Below, piece after piece: positions 27,042 to 36,132 of a DNA stretch of 64,000 nt. The notes beneath the pieces are model-generated. The model made no database searches. It saw nothing but the letters and a program-made list of their open reading frames with translations, and had not been told where the DNA came from. The translations under genes and the position numbers were made by a program. Within the stretch, counting starts at the first letter, position 1; each line of letters opens with the position of its first letter. Origin of the DNA: Paenibacillus sp. MMS20-IR301 (GTDB lineage: Bacteria > Bacillota > Bacilli > Paenibacillales > Paenibacillaceae); the NCBI RefSeq assembly GCF_032302195.1, contig NZ_CP135275.1, positions 5,090,001-5,154,000 of the forward strand, written 5' to 3'.

Positions 27042-28568
27042 TTAGGCTTGCTGGGATTTCACCTTATGCGCCAGCACAGGCTCTTCTTCTTCCGTCTTCA
27101 GGAAGTCAGGCTGCGGCGAGGTTTTCTTGATGAACAGCGCCAGCACCAGGGCCACGACGGTTACCCAGGTAGCTACGGCGAACGCATGGGTAATTCCGTT
27201 AATGGTCGCTTCCTGTGTAAGCTTAGCCATCGCCGCCTTATCGCTCTGCGATACCGCTCCGCTGGTCAGCGCATCGGTGATATTGCTCTTTGTGCGGTTG
27301 GTGAACAGGCTGACGAACAGCGCCATTCCCAGTGCACCGCCTACGGTCCGCAAAGTGTTAGACATTGCTGTGCCGTGTGAAGCCAGGCGCTGCGGCAGCT
27401 GATTCAGACCGGCTGTTACAATCGGCATCATCAGCATCGACATCCCGAACATCCGGGCGGTATAAGTAAGAATCAGATGCGTATACGTTGTGGAATCACT
27501 GATCTGGCTGAATTCCCAAGTGGTGATAGCTGTGATGGTCAGGCCGAGCACCGCCAGCCATCTTGCGCCGATTTTATCAAATATAATTCCGGTAATCGGA
27601 GACATGATACCCATCAGAATCGCACCCGGCAGCAGCATCAGCCCGGACTCCATCGGTGTAAAGCCGCGGATTGTCTGAAGATAGATCGGGAGCAGAATCA
27701 TGCCGGCATACATAGCCATTGTTACGATAATGTTAATCACTGTAGTAAGGGAATACATGTTGTAACGGAAAATACGGAATTCAAGCAGCGGCTTATCCGC
27801 CGTAAGCTCACGCCAGACGAACAAGGCCAGCGAGACTACGCCCAGGATCAGGCAAAGGATAACCGTCATGCTGTTCCAGCCGTCTGTTCCGGCATCACTG
27901 AATCCGTACAGCAGACCGCCAAAGCCCAGTGTCGATAAAATTACGCCCGGCTTATCCAGTCTTGGAGAAGTCAGCTTGCCTACGTTCTGCATCGTCTTCA
28001 TGCCAAGCAGTGTAGAGAAGATGGCCAGCGGAAGCACAATGTAGAACAGCACACGCCAGGAGTAGTTCTGGACTACCCAACCGGACAGCGTTGGTCCGAC
28101 TGCCGGAGCAAAGATCATTGCCACTGCCATCAGCCCCATCGCCTTACCGCGTTCTTCAATCGGGAAGATACGCAGGAACACAATGTTCATCAGCGGCATC
28201 AGTATTCCGGCCCCTACAGCCTGAATCACTCTGCCGACCATAATCATCTCAAATCCTGCACCTGTCGCACACACCAGTGTACCTATCGAGAATAGGATCA
28301 TTGCCGTTGTAAAGAGCTGGCGGGTCGTAAATTTCTCCACCAGGTAAGCGCTGATCGGCACCAGCACCCCGTTAACCAGCATGAACCCTGTAGTCAGCCA
28401 TTGTGCCGTATTGGCGGCGATCTTCAGGTCCTCCATCATTTTGGGCAGGGCCACATTCATCAGCGTCTGATTGAGCAGCGCCACGAACGCGCCGATCAGC
28501 AGCGCTGCAATAATCGGACCTCTGCGGAACGCCTTGGACGCTCCGGTATCAGCAGTTATTGTACTCAT
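27042..28568 (-). CDS. DHA2/EmrB-type MFS multidrug exporter
   Basis: A 508-residue transporter with 14 predicted helices. Motifs: NQTLMNVALPKMMEDL in helix 1, and AVGAGILMPL plus GPTLSGWVVQNYSWRVLF, the antiporter motif C region of drug-proton exporters. The C-terminus is basic and cytoplasmic. It is the second gene of an operon whose first gene is a MarR regulator, overlapped by four bases, a common arrangement for self-regulated drug efflux. Substrates cannot be inferred. Confidence 0.92.
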   Translation of the reverse strand: MSTITADTGASKAFRRGPIIAALLIGAFVALLNQTLMNVALPKMMEDLKIAANTAQWLTTGFMLVNGVLVPISAYLVEKFTTRQLFTTAMILFSIGTLVCATGAGFEMIMVGRVIQAVGAGILMPLMNIVFLRIFPIEERGKAMGLMAVAMIFAPAVGPTLSGWVVQNYSWRVLFYIVLPLAIFSTLLGMKTMQNVGKLTSPRLDKPGVILSTLGFGGLLYGFSDAGTDGWNSMTVILCLILGVVSLALFVWRELTADKPLLEFRIFRYNMYSLTTVINIIVTMAMYAGMILLPIYLQTIRGFTPMESGLMLLPGAILMGIMSPITGIIFDKIGARWLAVLGLTITAITTWEFSQISDSTTYTHLILTYTARMFGMSMLMMPIVTAGLNQLPQRLASHGTAMSNTLRTVGGALGMALFVSLFTNRTKSNITDALTSGAVSQSDKAAMAKLTQEATINGITHAFAVATWVTVVALVLALFIKKTSPQPDFLKTEEEEPVLAHKVKSQQA

Positions 28569-29020
28569 AGCTTCTTGTTGTCTCTCCCTTGTTCGAGAAT
28601 TTGAATAATTTGGCCATGCAGCCGCAGCAGCTCACGGACATCCTCTGCTGGGATATCCTTCAGCGGCTGGAGATACCTTCTGAGCGACTGCTTGCTCAGA
28701 TCACGTATTTCTTGGCCCTTATCAGTCATAGCCAGCTTAAATATACGCCTGTCGCTCTCCGAGCGTTGTCTGGTTATCAATCCGGCCTTCACCATCCGGT
28801 CAACCACTCCGCTTGCGGCGCTGTTCCCAAGATGCAGCAGCTCTGCAAGCTCAGTGATGCCGATATCAGGATGTGCCGACAGCTTACGCAGTACCATAAG
28901 CTGCGTAGAAGTAATATTAAGTTCTTCGGCATCCTTCCAAAGCAGCTGCTGGAAATTATGGGTGATGCAGCGGAAAGAGGAGAGAATATCGTCGAGCTGC
29001 TGTTCTTTTTCCTCCACCAT
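28565..29020 (-). CDS. MarR family transcriptional regulator
   Basis: A 151-residue winged-helix repressor. The HTH lies near residues 50-100 (LSAHPDIGITELAELLHLG then SAASGVVDRMVKAGLI) with a wing containing RQRSESDRRIFKL. Dimerisation helices are at both ends. It overlaps the exporter gene, and its promoter carries a strong inverted-repeat operator (29041-29062), so it probably represses its own operon until a toxic ligand binds. Confidence 0.93.
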   Translation of the reverse strand: MVEEKEQQLDDILSSFRCITHNFQQLLWKDAEELNITSTQLMVLRKLSAHPDIGITELAELLHLGNSAASGVVDRMVKAGLITRQRSESDRRIFKLAMTDKGQEIRDLSKQSLRRYLQPLKDIPAEDVRELLRLHGQIIQILEQGRDNKKL

Positions 29021-29040
29021 TCATCCCTCCATTAGCTTAT

Positions 29041-29093
29041 TGCGAAATACTTCGCATGCGAACTATTTTACTATTTAACTATTTATCCGTCAA
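29041..29093 (-). promoter_or_regulatory. marR-exporter promoter and operator
   Basis: Minus strand: TTGACG (29088-29093), a 17-base spacer, TAAAAT (29065-29070). Immediately downstream, over the transcription start, three alternating half-sites TTCGCA/TGCGAA/TTCGCA run through 29041-29062, forming the perfect palindromes TTCGCATGCGAA and TGCGAA-ATAC-TTCGCA. This placement fits a repressor operator. Confidence 0.78.
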
Positions 29094-29168
29094 TGCTTTG
29101 CAGCAATTTTCTGAAAATGATCTTTTTCTTTCAACCTAATAATCCTGAATGAAAGCGGGGAATCGCCG

Positions 29169-29858
29169 TTGGATCAGACTCAGCGCAAAAACTGGAATGA
29201 GAATCATAAGGTACTCACAGGGTTACTCTCCAAGCCGCAGTCACATGCCGCAGCCGTCAGTCTGTTTCTGGAGCTGCACACTGCCCTGTACGCTTCCGGG
29301 CCAGCCGGTGCAGAGCAGCCCGGATATGAAGACCTGCTATGGCATAATATCCGTGAAACGACACTGCGCAGCTACCCGGTGCATACTCCCGGGAGCCGTA
29401 ATTCAATAGTCTGGCATCTCTGGCACAGTGCGCGGATTGAGGATATCACGATGAATATCCTTGGGGCAGACCGTGAACAGGTGATGCACTCGGACCATTA
29501 CGCTGAGAGCCTGCAGACCTCCTTCATCCATTCCGGAAACGGAATGAGCGAGCAGGATGTCGCCAGGCTCAGCGCAGAGATCCAGCTGGAGGCTCTCGCC
29601 GCCTACCGCCATGCCGTCGCCGTCCGGACCCGTTCCTTCATCTCGGCGACCGAGCCGGGGCAATTTGCCACCAAAGCGACCCCGGCACAGTTCCTGAGAA
29701 TCCGGGAGGAACAGGCTGTACTGGAAAGCGAGCAGTGGCTGCTTGATTACTGGGGCGGCAAAACACTTGCCGGACTGATCCTCATGCCGGCAACACGGCA
29801 TAATTTCGTCCATCTTAACAAAGCGATGCGGGCGAAGCAGAAGCTACAGCCGGAATGA
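29169..29858 (+). CDS. DinB/YfiT-like helical protein
   Basis: A 229-residue protein, start taken as TTG 29169. DinB-superfamily hints: a helical make-up, the motif SIVWHLWHSARIEDITMNIL with two His (about 85), and a late TRHNFVHLNKA with His spacing suited to a metal site. DinB-like proteins act as thiol-dependent transferases or metal hydrolases, but this subgroup has no assigned reaction. It is divergent from the MarR operon and ends before a strong bidirectional terminator. Confidence 0.7.
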   Translation: MDQTQRKNWNENHKVLTGLLSKPQSHAAAVSLFLELHTALYASGPAGAEQPGYEDLLWHNIRETTLRSYPVHTPGSRNSIVWHLWHSARIEDITMNILGADREQVMHSDHYAESLQTSFIHSGNGMSEQDVARLSAEIQLEALAAYRHAVAVRTRSFISATEPGQFATKATPAQFLRIREEQAVLESEQWLLDYWGGKTLAGLILMPATRHNFVHLNKAMRAKQKLQPE

Positions 29859-29945
29859 GCGGAAGCCGTCAGGGCGGGTCCCTGATCCCGGACTGTCCGC
29901 TTCCTTCAGCAGGAGCCCCCTTCCTCCCTGTCTTCAATTGCACGC

Positions 29946-29985
29946 AAAAGAGCGTGACCGGAAACCTATCCGGTCACGCTCTTTT
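29946..29985. terminator. Bidirectional terminator
   Basis: A perfect 16-bp inverted repeat (AAAAGAGCGTGACCGG and its complement) closes on an 8-base loop, with A/T runs at both edges. It serves the converging DinB-like gene and giant activase gene. Confidence 0.93.
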
Positions 29986-30003
29986 ATTCCCCGAAATGCT
30001 GCG

Positions 30004-33000
30004 TTATCTTCCGCAGCCCAGACTGCCCACCAGTGTCGGCTGCAGCTGCGCAACCTCTTCGGCTGAAGGCTGTCTTCCATTCGCCAGGCCGCTGGCAATC
30101 GACATCATCAGCTTGATCCGGTTCGCCTGGTTCACCACGCTGACTCCGGCATCATAGTCAATGGCGACGATATTCGCGCCCGGATACAGCTCCTTCAGCC
30201 CCTTGATCATGCCCCGGCCGGTAATATGATTCGGCAGGCAGGCAAACGGCTGAATGCAGGCGATATTGTTCACCCCGTTATCCAGCAGATCCATCATTTC
30301 TGCCGTCAGGAACCAGCCTTCGCCCATCTGGTTGCCTGCGGAGACCAGGCGCCCCGCCTTCTCGGCGAGACCATAAATATTCTCGCGCCCTTTGGCCAGT
30401 CCCGCCTGCTCCAGCGCTACCTTTACCGGCTTGCGGTAAATCTCCAGATAGGAGATCAGCATGGGATTGATGTAGCCCAGGCGTTTGCTTTTGCCGAACT
30501 GCTCGGCTTTGTAAATCGGGTTATACACACAATAGAAGATGAAGTCCAGGAAGTCCGGCATTACGGCTTCCCCGCCCTCAGCCTCAATCATCTCAATAAT
30601 CCGGTTGTTGGCATCAGGATGGAATTTGATCAGAATCTCCCCGACAATCCCGACCCGCGGCTTATCCGCTGAAGTAATGGCCAGCCTGGAGAATTCGGCA
30701 ACAATCTCACGGCTCAGCCGTTTGTACTCCCGGAACGAGAAGTTCGACAGGCTGTTCTTGCAGCGCTCCATCCCCTTGCGGAATAGTGCCTCTGCGCTTC
30801 CCGGAACAATCTCGTAAGGCCGGAAGTGATAGAGCAGACGCATCATCAGATCGCCGTAGCAGGCCGCAGCAATCAGCCGGTTGGCAAGCTTCAGGCTGAT
30901 GCGGAAGCCCGGCTGATTCTCCATGCCCGAGGCATTTAATGAAATGACCGGAATCTGCCCCAGATTCGAATCCTTGAGCGCCTTGCGCAGCAGTGAGATG
31001 TAGTTCGTCGCCCGGCAGCCGCCGCCGGTCTGGGACATAATAACCGCCGTACGGTCCGGATCATATTCCCCGCTCTTGAGCGCGGACAGCATCTGCCCGA
31101 TCGTCACAATCGCCGGATAGCAGGCATCGTTATTAACGTACCGCAGGCCCTCCTCCGTCTCCTCCGGCCCCGTGGTTACGAGCACCTTCAGCCGGTAGCC
31201 AGCGTCACGGAAGACCCGTTCAAACAGCTCGAAATGAACCGGTGACATCTGCGGAGCCAGAATGGTATAGGTTTCCTTCATTTCCTTCGTGAACGGTACA
31301 TTGGCCTGAGTCTTGTAGAGCAGCTGCGGCTGTACATCGCTTCTCTCCCGCTCGCGCATCGCGGCCAGCAGGGAACGCAGACGGATGCGTGCAGCTCCCA
31401 GGTTGCTGATTTCATCGATTTTGATCAGCGTGTAGACCTTGTTATGACGCTCCATAATCTCCTGGACAGCATCACAGGTAATCGCATCGATCCCGCAGCC
31501 GAAGGAAGTCAGCTGGACAAGCTCAAGATCGCTTCGTCCTGCAGCGAGCCGGGCCGCACGGTACATCCGCGCATGATAAGTCCACTGGTTGACTACCCCC
31601 ACATCACCTTCACTGTGGTCCAGATGGCAGACCGAATCCTCAGTCAGTACGGCAAGACCCATACCGGTAATCATATCGGCGATGCCGTGATTGATCTCCG
31701 GGTCAGCGTGGTACGGATGTCCGCAAAGCAGAATGCCTTTGGTTCCGGTCTCTGAGAGGAAGACCAGTGTTTCCTCGCCCTTGGTGCGGACGTCACTCTT
31801 CGCCTGATCGGCTTCGGCCAGCCCGGCCTGCACAGCAGCGGCAATCTCTTCCCTCGGAACCTCCGCAAAGGTTTTCACCAGCACCCGGGTTAATGCCGGA
31901 ATATCATCGAAGGTCAGAAACGGGCTGACGAGCGGAACCCCCTGCTCCTTCAGGCCATCCATATTGTTACGGATTACCTCGGGGTAAGAGGCTACTACCG
32001 GACAATTGAAATGATTCTGGGCTGCGTCATCCTCTTTCTTCTCATACACAACCGCCGGATAAAAGATGAAATCGACGCCTTTGCCGATCAGGCTCTGCAC
32101 ATGCCCGTGGGCCATCTTGGCCGGATAGCAGATGGATTCAGAAGGAATGGTATCCATTCCGCTCTCATACAGCTTCTTGCTGGATTTCGGCGACAGCACC
32201 GTCCGGAAGCGCAAGGCAGTGAAGAAGGTATGCCAGAACGGGAAATTCTCGAACATATTCATCGTCCGCGGAATCCCGACTGTTCCCCGCACAGCCGCCT
32301 CTTCCGGCAGCCCTTCATAGTCGAAGAAGCGCTCATATTTGTATTGCATCAGGTTCGGGAGGGTGTTCTTCTCTTTCTTGCCGCCCGCCCCGCGTTCACA
32401 GCGGTTGCCGGTCACATGGAAGCTCTTGTCCGGGAAGCGGCTGATTGTCAGCGCGCAGTTGTTGGCGCAGCGGCTGCAGCGGCCGGGAGCTACTGAGTAT
32501 TGGAACGTCTCCAGCTCATCCGGTCCCAGAATCGTACTGAACCCTTGCGCACCGGCCTGATCCTTGGCAATCAGCGCACAGCCGTACGCACCCATGACTC
32601 CAGCAATATCCGGACGTACCACCGTTCTGCCGGTCAGCAGCTCGAACGCCCGCAGGACGCCTTCATTGTAGAAGGTCCCGCCCTGAACGATAATATTGCG
32701 GCCCAAATCCTCAGGGTTGCGGATTTTGATTACCTTTTGCAGGGCATTCTTCACTACGGAATAGGCCAGCCCGGCCGACAGGTCAGCCAGGGAGGCCCCT
32801 TCCTTCTGCACCTGCTTCACTTTGGAATTCATGAACACGGTGCAGCGTGAGCCTAAGTTCACCGGCTTGCCTGACTCAAGGGCAGCAGCGGCAAATTCCT
32901 TGATATCCAGCTCCAGCGCAGACGCAAAGCTCTCCAGGAAGGAGCCGCAGCCTGCCGAGCAGGCTTCATTCAGCATCAGGCTGTCAATCGCACCGCCGCG

Positions 33001-34290
33001 GATCTTAATGCACTTCATATCCTGGCCGCCGATGTCGAGGATGAAATCGACCTCCGGCATGAACTTGGCAGCTGCCCTGTAATGGGCAACTGTCTCCACC
33101 TCGCCGCCGTCTGTCTTCAGCGCAGCCTTAATCAGGCCCTCGCCATAGCCTGTAGCATAAGCACCCGCGATATAGCAGCCGTCAGGCAGTATCCGGTAAA
33201 TCTCCTTCAGCGCATCCGTGACTGACTGCAGCGGATTACCTTTATTGCTTCCATAGAAGGTATACAGAATTTCATCGGCTGACCCGGTAATTACCAGCTT
33301 CGTTGTTGTCGAGCCGGCATCAATTCCCAGATACACTGGTCCCAGGTAAGCGGACAGCTCCGAGCGCGGAGCAGTAGCGTTACCATGACGCAGCCGGAAC
33401 GAGTCCAGCTCCTCCGGCGTTGCAAACAGCGGTGCCAGCTCGGCGTCCTCCGCACGGTCCTTGCTGAAATCGACAGCTTCAATGCGTGAGATCCAATCAG
33501 CCAGCGGCAGGATTAAGGGATCGCGCTGTGCAAGCGCCGAGCCGATGGCGACAAAATACTGCGAGTGCTCGGGGAACAGCACATCCCCCTCGCCCAGCCC
33601 CAGCGTCTCCGTGAACCGGTCACGCAAAGCGGACAGGAAGGTCAGCGGCCCGCCGAGGAAGGCTACCCGGCCGCGGATCGGCCGGCCGCAGGCAAGCCCG
33701 CTGATCGTCTGGTTGACGATGCTCTGGAAGATGGAAGCGGCCACATCCTCGCGGCGGGCTCCCTCATTCAGCAGCGGCTGCACATCGCTCTTGGCAAATA
33801 CGCCGCAGCGTGAAGCGATGGGATAGATCCGCTCATGCTTCACGGCAAGCTCATTCAGCCCGCCGGGATCGGTCTGCAGCAGTGAGGCCATCTGGTCGAT
33901 GAACGCTCCGGTACCGCCCGCGCAGGCGGTATTCATCCGCTGCTCGATCCCGCCGCTGAGATAGATAATCTTGGCATCCTCCCCGCCAAGCTCAATCGCC
34001 GTATCGCACTGCGGAATCCGTTCGCTGATGGCCTTGGTGCAGGCAATGACCTCCTGGACAAACGGAATCTCCCCCAGCTTGGATAAGGAGAGGCCGGAGG
34101 AGCCGCTTACCGTAAGAGCCGCCTCGCTGCCCGGGAATTTCCCCAGCACATCGGCCAGGAGCGAGAGCGCTGCTTTTTTTATATCACTGAAATGGCGTAC
34201 GTAATCTTGATATAGTATTGTATCCCGCTGCATAACAACCAATTTGGCTGTAGTTGATCCGACATCAAGCCCAATCCGCAGTATCATCAT
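30004..34290 (-). CDS. Giant 2-hydroxyacyl-CoA dehydratase activase-like protein (BadF/HgdC type)
   Basis: About 1428 residues; the start is uncertain among ATGs at 34335, 34302 and 34290, with GGGGG before the last. Two ASKHA ATPase domains are visible: ILRIGLDVGSTTAKLVVMQ at the N-terminus and YLGIDAGSTTTKLVI near 320. Each carries a Cys motif (NTACAGGTGAF, NEACSAGCGSF) like the iron-sulfur Cys of HgdC activases. A linker with CSRCANNCAL and GNRCERG follows, then a DUF2229 region and a C-terminal HgdB-like half. HgdC uses ATP to drive electrons into a dehydratase. This fused form is widespread in Firmicutes, but its substrate is not established. No acyl-CoA genes are nearby. Confidence 0.88.
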   Translation of the reverse strand: MMILRIGLDVGSTTAKLVVMQRDTILYQDYVRHFSDIKKAALSLLADVLGKFPGSEAALTVSGSSGLSLSKLGEIPFVQEVIACTKAISERIPQCDTAIELGGEDAKIIYLSGGIEQRMNTACAGGTGAFIDQMASLLQTDPGGLNELAVKHERIYPIASRCGVFAKSDVQPLLNEGARREDVAASIFQSIVNQTISGLACGRPIRGRVAFLGGPLTFLSALRDRFTETLGLGEGDVLFPEHSQYFVAIGSALAQRDPLILPLADWISRIEAVDFSKDRAEDAELAPLFATPEELDSFRLRHGNATAPRSELSAYLGPVYLGIDAGSTTTKLVITGSADEILYTFYGSNKGNPLQSVTDALKEIYRILPDGCYIAGAYATGYGEGLIKAALKTDGGEVETVAHYRAAAKFMPEVDFILDIGGQDMKCIKIRGGAIDSLMLNEACSAGCGSFLESFASALELDIKEFAAAALESGKPVNLGSRCTVFMNSKVKQVQKEGASLADLSAGLAYSVVKNALQKVIKIRNPEDLGRNIIVQGGTFYNEGVLRAFELLTGRTVVRPDIAGVMGAYGCALIAKDQAGAQGFSTILGPDELETFQYSVAPGRCSRCANNCALTISRFPDKSFHVTGNRCERGAGGKKEKNTLPNLMQYKYERFFDYEGLPEEAAVRGTVGIPRTMNMFENFPFWHTFFTALRFRTVLSPKSSKKLYESGMDTIPSESICYPAKMAHGHVQSLIGKGVDFIFYPAVVYEKKEDDAAQNHFNCPVVASYPEVIRNNMDGLKEQGVPLVSPFLTFDDIPALTRVLVKTFAEVPREEIAAAVQAGLAEADQAKSDVRTKGEETLVFLSETGTKGILLCGHPYHADPEINHGIADMITGMGLAVLTEDSVCHLDHSEGDVGVVNQWTYHARMYRAARLAAGRSDLELVQLTSFGCGIDAITCDAVQEIMERHNKVYTLIKIDEISNLGAARIRLRSLLAAMRERERSDVQPQLLYKTQANVPFTKEMKETYTILAPQMSPVHFELFERVFRDAGYRLKVLVTTGPEETEEGLRYVNNDACYPAIVTIGQMLSALKSGEYDPDRTAVIMSQTGGGCRATNYISLLRKALKDSNLGQIPVISLNASGMENQPGFRISLKLANRLIAAACYGDLMMRLLYHFRPYEIVPGSAEALFRKGMERCKNSLSNFSFREYKRLSREIVAEFSRLAITSADKPRVGIVGEILIKFHPDANNRIIEMIEAEGGEAVMPDFLDFIFYCVYNPIYKAEQFGKSKRLGYINPMLISYLEIYRKPVKVALEQAGLAKGRENIYGLAEKAGRLVSAGNQMGEGWFLTAEMMDLLDNGVNNIACIQPFACLPNHITGRGMIKGLKELYPGANIVAIDYDAGVSVVNQANRIKLMMSIASGLANGRQPSAEEVAQLQPTLVGSLGCGR

Positions 34291-34409
34291 GCCATCCCCC
34301 ATGCCTTGCTCCAAATTTGAAGTAATATGAGGCAACTATATCATGCGGGGACCTGATCTAAGCTGTTAAAAAAGTAACAGACAATTACAATTAATTCCCA
34401 GCATACTAA

Positions 34410-34871
34410 TTATTTCACGATTTGTTCTAATGCCGCTCCGGCATGTCCCTTGACCCGGACTTTTCTCCATTCTGCACTCAGGATGCCGTCTTCATCAATC
34501 AGGAAGGTGGAGCGCACAATTCCCATAAATTCTTTGCCGTACAGCTTCTTCAGCTGCCATACGCCGAATAATTCACTAACCACATGCTCTTCGTCGGAGA
34601 GCAGCGGAAACGGCAGCTCATGCTTGGCGGCAAACTTGCCGTGTGAAGCCAGGGAGTCGGTACTGACCCCAAGCAGAACAGCCCCGTGTACGGTAATCGT
34701 ATCATGGATATCACGGAAATCGCAGGCCTCCTGGGTGCAGGCGGGCGTCATATTTTTGGGATAGAAGTAGAGCAGCACTTTCCGGCCGCGGTACTGGCTT
34801 AGGCTGATCGCCTCCCCGGTGGAAGAGGGCAGCGTGAAGTCCGGGACTTCTTGTCCGAGCTTGACAGTCAT
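34410..34871 (-). CDS. bcp: Peroxiredoxin, Bcp/PrxQ type
   Basis: A 153-residue thiol peroxidase that reduces hydroperoxides using thioredoxin. It has LLYFYPKNMTPACTQEACDF, with the peroxidatic Cys followed five residues later by a resolving Cys, as in atypical two-Cys PrxQ proteins. Downstream GVSTDSLASHGKFAAKH is also typical. Length is normal. It is divergent from the LCP gene over about 100 bases. In Bacillus subtilis its homologue (ygaF) neighbours gsaB; here a GSA aminomutase lies two genes away. Confidence 0.94.
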   Translation of the reverse strand: MTVKLGQEVPDFTLPSSTGEAISLSQYRGRKVLLYFYPKNMTPACTQEACDFRDIHDTITVHGAVLLGVSTDSLASHGKFAAKHELPFPLLSDEEHVVSELFGVWQLKKLYGKEFMGIVRSTFLIDEDGILSAEWRKVRVKGHAGAALEQIVK

Positions 34872-34912
34872 TCAATGTTCACTCCTTGCTGGATTGGATG
34901 GAGATTCGGAAA

Positions 34913-34941
34913 TTGCGTGTATTCCCAAAAGAAATTATAAT
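34913..34941 (+). promoter_or_regulatory. Promoter of LCP gene
   Basis: Plus strand: TTGCGT (34913-34918), exactly 17 bases, then a perfect TATAAT (34936-34941), about 32 bases before the ATG. Confidence 0.72.
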
Positions 34942-34973
34942 GTAGAGAATGTGAATCGGAAAGGGAGAACGAA

Positions 34974-36032
34974 ATGCCGCCAAGAAAGAACCGGCACGCA
35001 AAAGCCGGCAAGTCAAAAAAGAAACCGCTGCTCTGGACCCTGGCAATCATACTCCTTCTAATTATCGGGGGACTGGTTTATTATTTCACCGCGATCTACA
35101 ACCAGCTCGACAACCTGCATAAGACAGGTGAAGATTCTCCGTTTGTCAACGTTCCGACAGCTTCGGCGGAAACGGTCCAGCCTCCTGAATGGGAAGGGAC
35201 TGAGCCGGTAAATATCCTGCTGATGGGTGTAGATGCACGCGGGGTGAAGAAAGGCGAGGTTCCACGTTCGGATACGATGCTCGTCGCTTCTCTCGACCCG
35301 GTCAAGAAAAAATTCTATGTATTCTCCATTCTCCGCGATACTTACATTCCGATTCCTGACCACGGGACACAGCGGATTAATGCTGCAATTACCTATGGAC
35401 CCAATACGGCGATGCAGACCGTAAGCGACCTGCTCGGCATCCCGATTCAATATTATGTGTATACCGATTTCCAGGGCTTCATGAAGCTTGTAGATGCCGT
35501 TGGCGGTGTAGACTATGAGGTTGAGAAGGACATGCACTATACCTCCAAGGCTGACGGGCCTGAGTTTGACATTGATCTCAAAAAAGGCTTCCAGCACCTG
35601 GATGGAAATATGGCGCTGCAGTACGTGCGTTTCCGCCATGACGCCACTTCCGATTTCACCCGGACGGAACGCCAGCGCGGATTCCTCAAGGCCGTAGCGG
35701 ACAAGGTGATCAGCACCACTTCTATTATTAAGCTGCCCACAATTCTGTCAGAGGTTACTCCGTTTATTGATACCAATCTTACCACAAGTGATATGTGGAA
35801 GCTGGGGACCGTAGGTTATGACAGTTCGATGGGCGGCAGTGCACAGATTCCGCCGATGAGCCTGATCAGGGAGAAAACTACCAGCGATGGAGCCCAGGTT
35901 ATCGGTTTCACCAGCACTGAGGATCTGCAGCAATTCGTGCAGGATACGATTACTGCTCCTGATCCGACTCCAACTCCTGCAGCAGACGCTACAGGAAGCA
36001 GTACACCTTCAGCTACACCGGCAACAAATTAG
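34974..36032 (+). CDS. LytR-CpsA-Psr (LCP) family wall-polymer ligase
   Basis: A 352-residue protein. A basic cytoplasmic N-tail is followed by one membrane helix (about 22-42) and an extracytoplasmic LCP domain (about 75-300). Motifs: LLMGVDARGVKKGEVPRSDT, SILRDTYIPIP with the Arg that binds the pyrophosphate, INAAITYGP, and FVRFRHD-like QYVRFRHDATSDFTRTERQ. LCP enzymes transfer undecaprenyl-linked teichoic acid or polysaccharide to peptidoglycan. A Pro/Thr-rich tail follows. The ribosome site is AAAGGGAG. A long stretch without an obvious terminator leads to the aminomutase gene. Confidence 0.93.
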   Translation: MPPRKNRHAKAGKSKKKPLLWTLAIILLLIIGGLVYYFTAIYNQLDNLHKTGEDSPFVNVPTASAETVQPPEWEGTEPVNILLMGVDARGVKKGEVPRSDTMLVASLDPVKKKFYVFSILRDTYIPIPDHGTQRINAAITYGPNTAMQTVSDLLGIPIQYYVYTDFQGFMKLVDAVGGVDYEVEKDMHYTSKADGPEFDIDLKKGFQHLDGNMALQYVRFRHDATSDFTRTERQRGFLKAVADKVISTTSIIKLPTILSEVTPFIDTNLTTSDMWKLGTVGYDSSMGGSAQIPPMSLIREKTTSDGAQVIGFTSTEDLQQFVQDTITAPDPTPTPAADATGSSTPSATPATN

Positions 36033-36132
36033 AACCCAATATAAGCATGCTTGGCGTAAGGGGCGGGCGGACAGCGGAATCATCCGCTGTTCGCCCTTTC
36101 CCTTGCGCCAAGTGATGAAAGGATGATTGACT

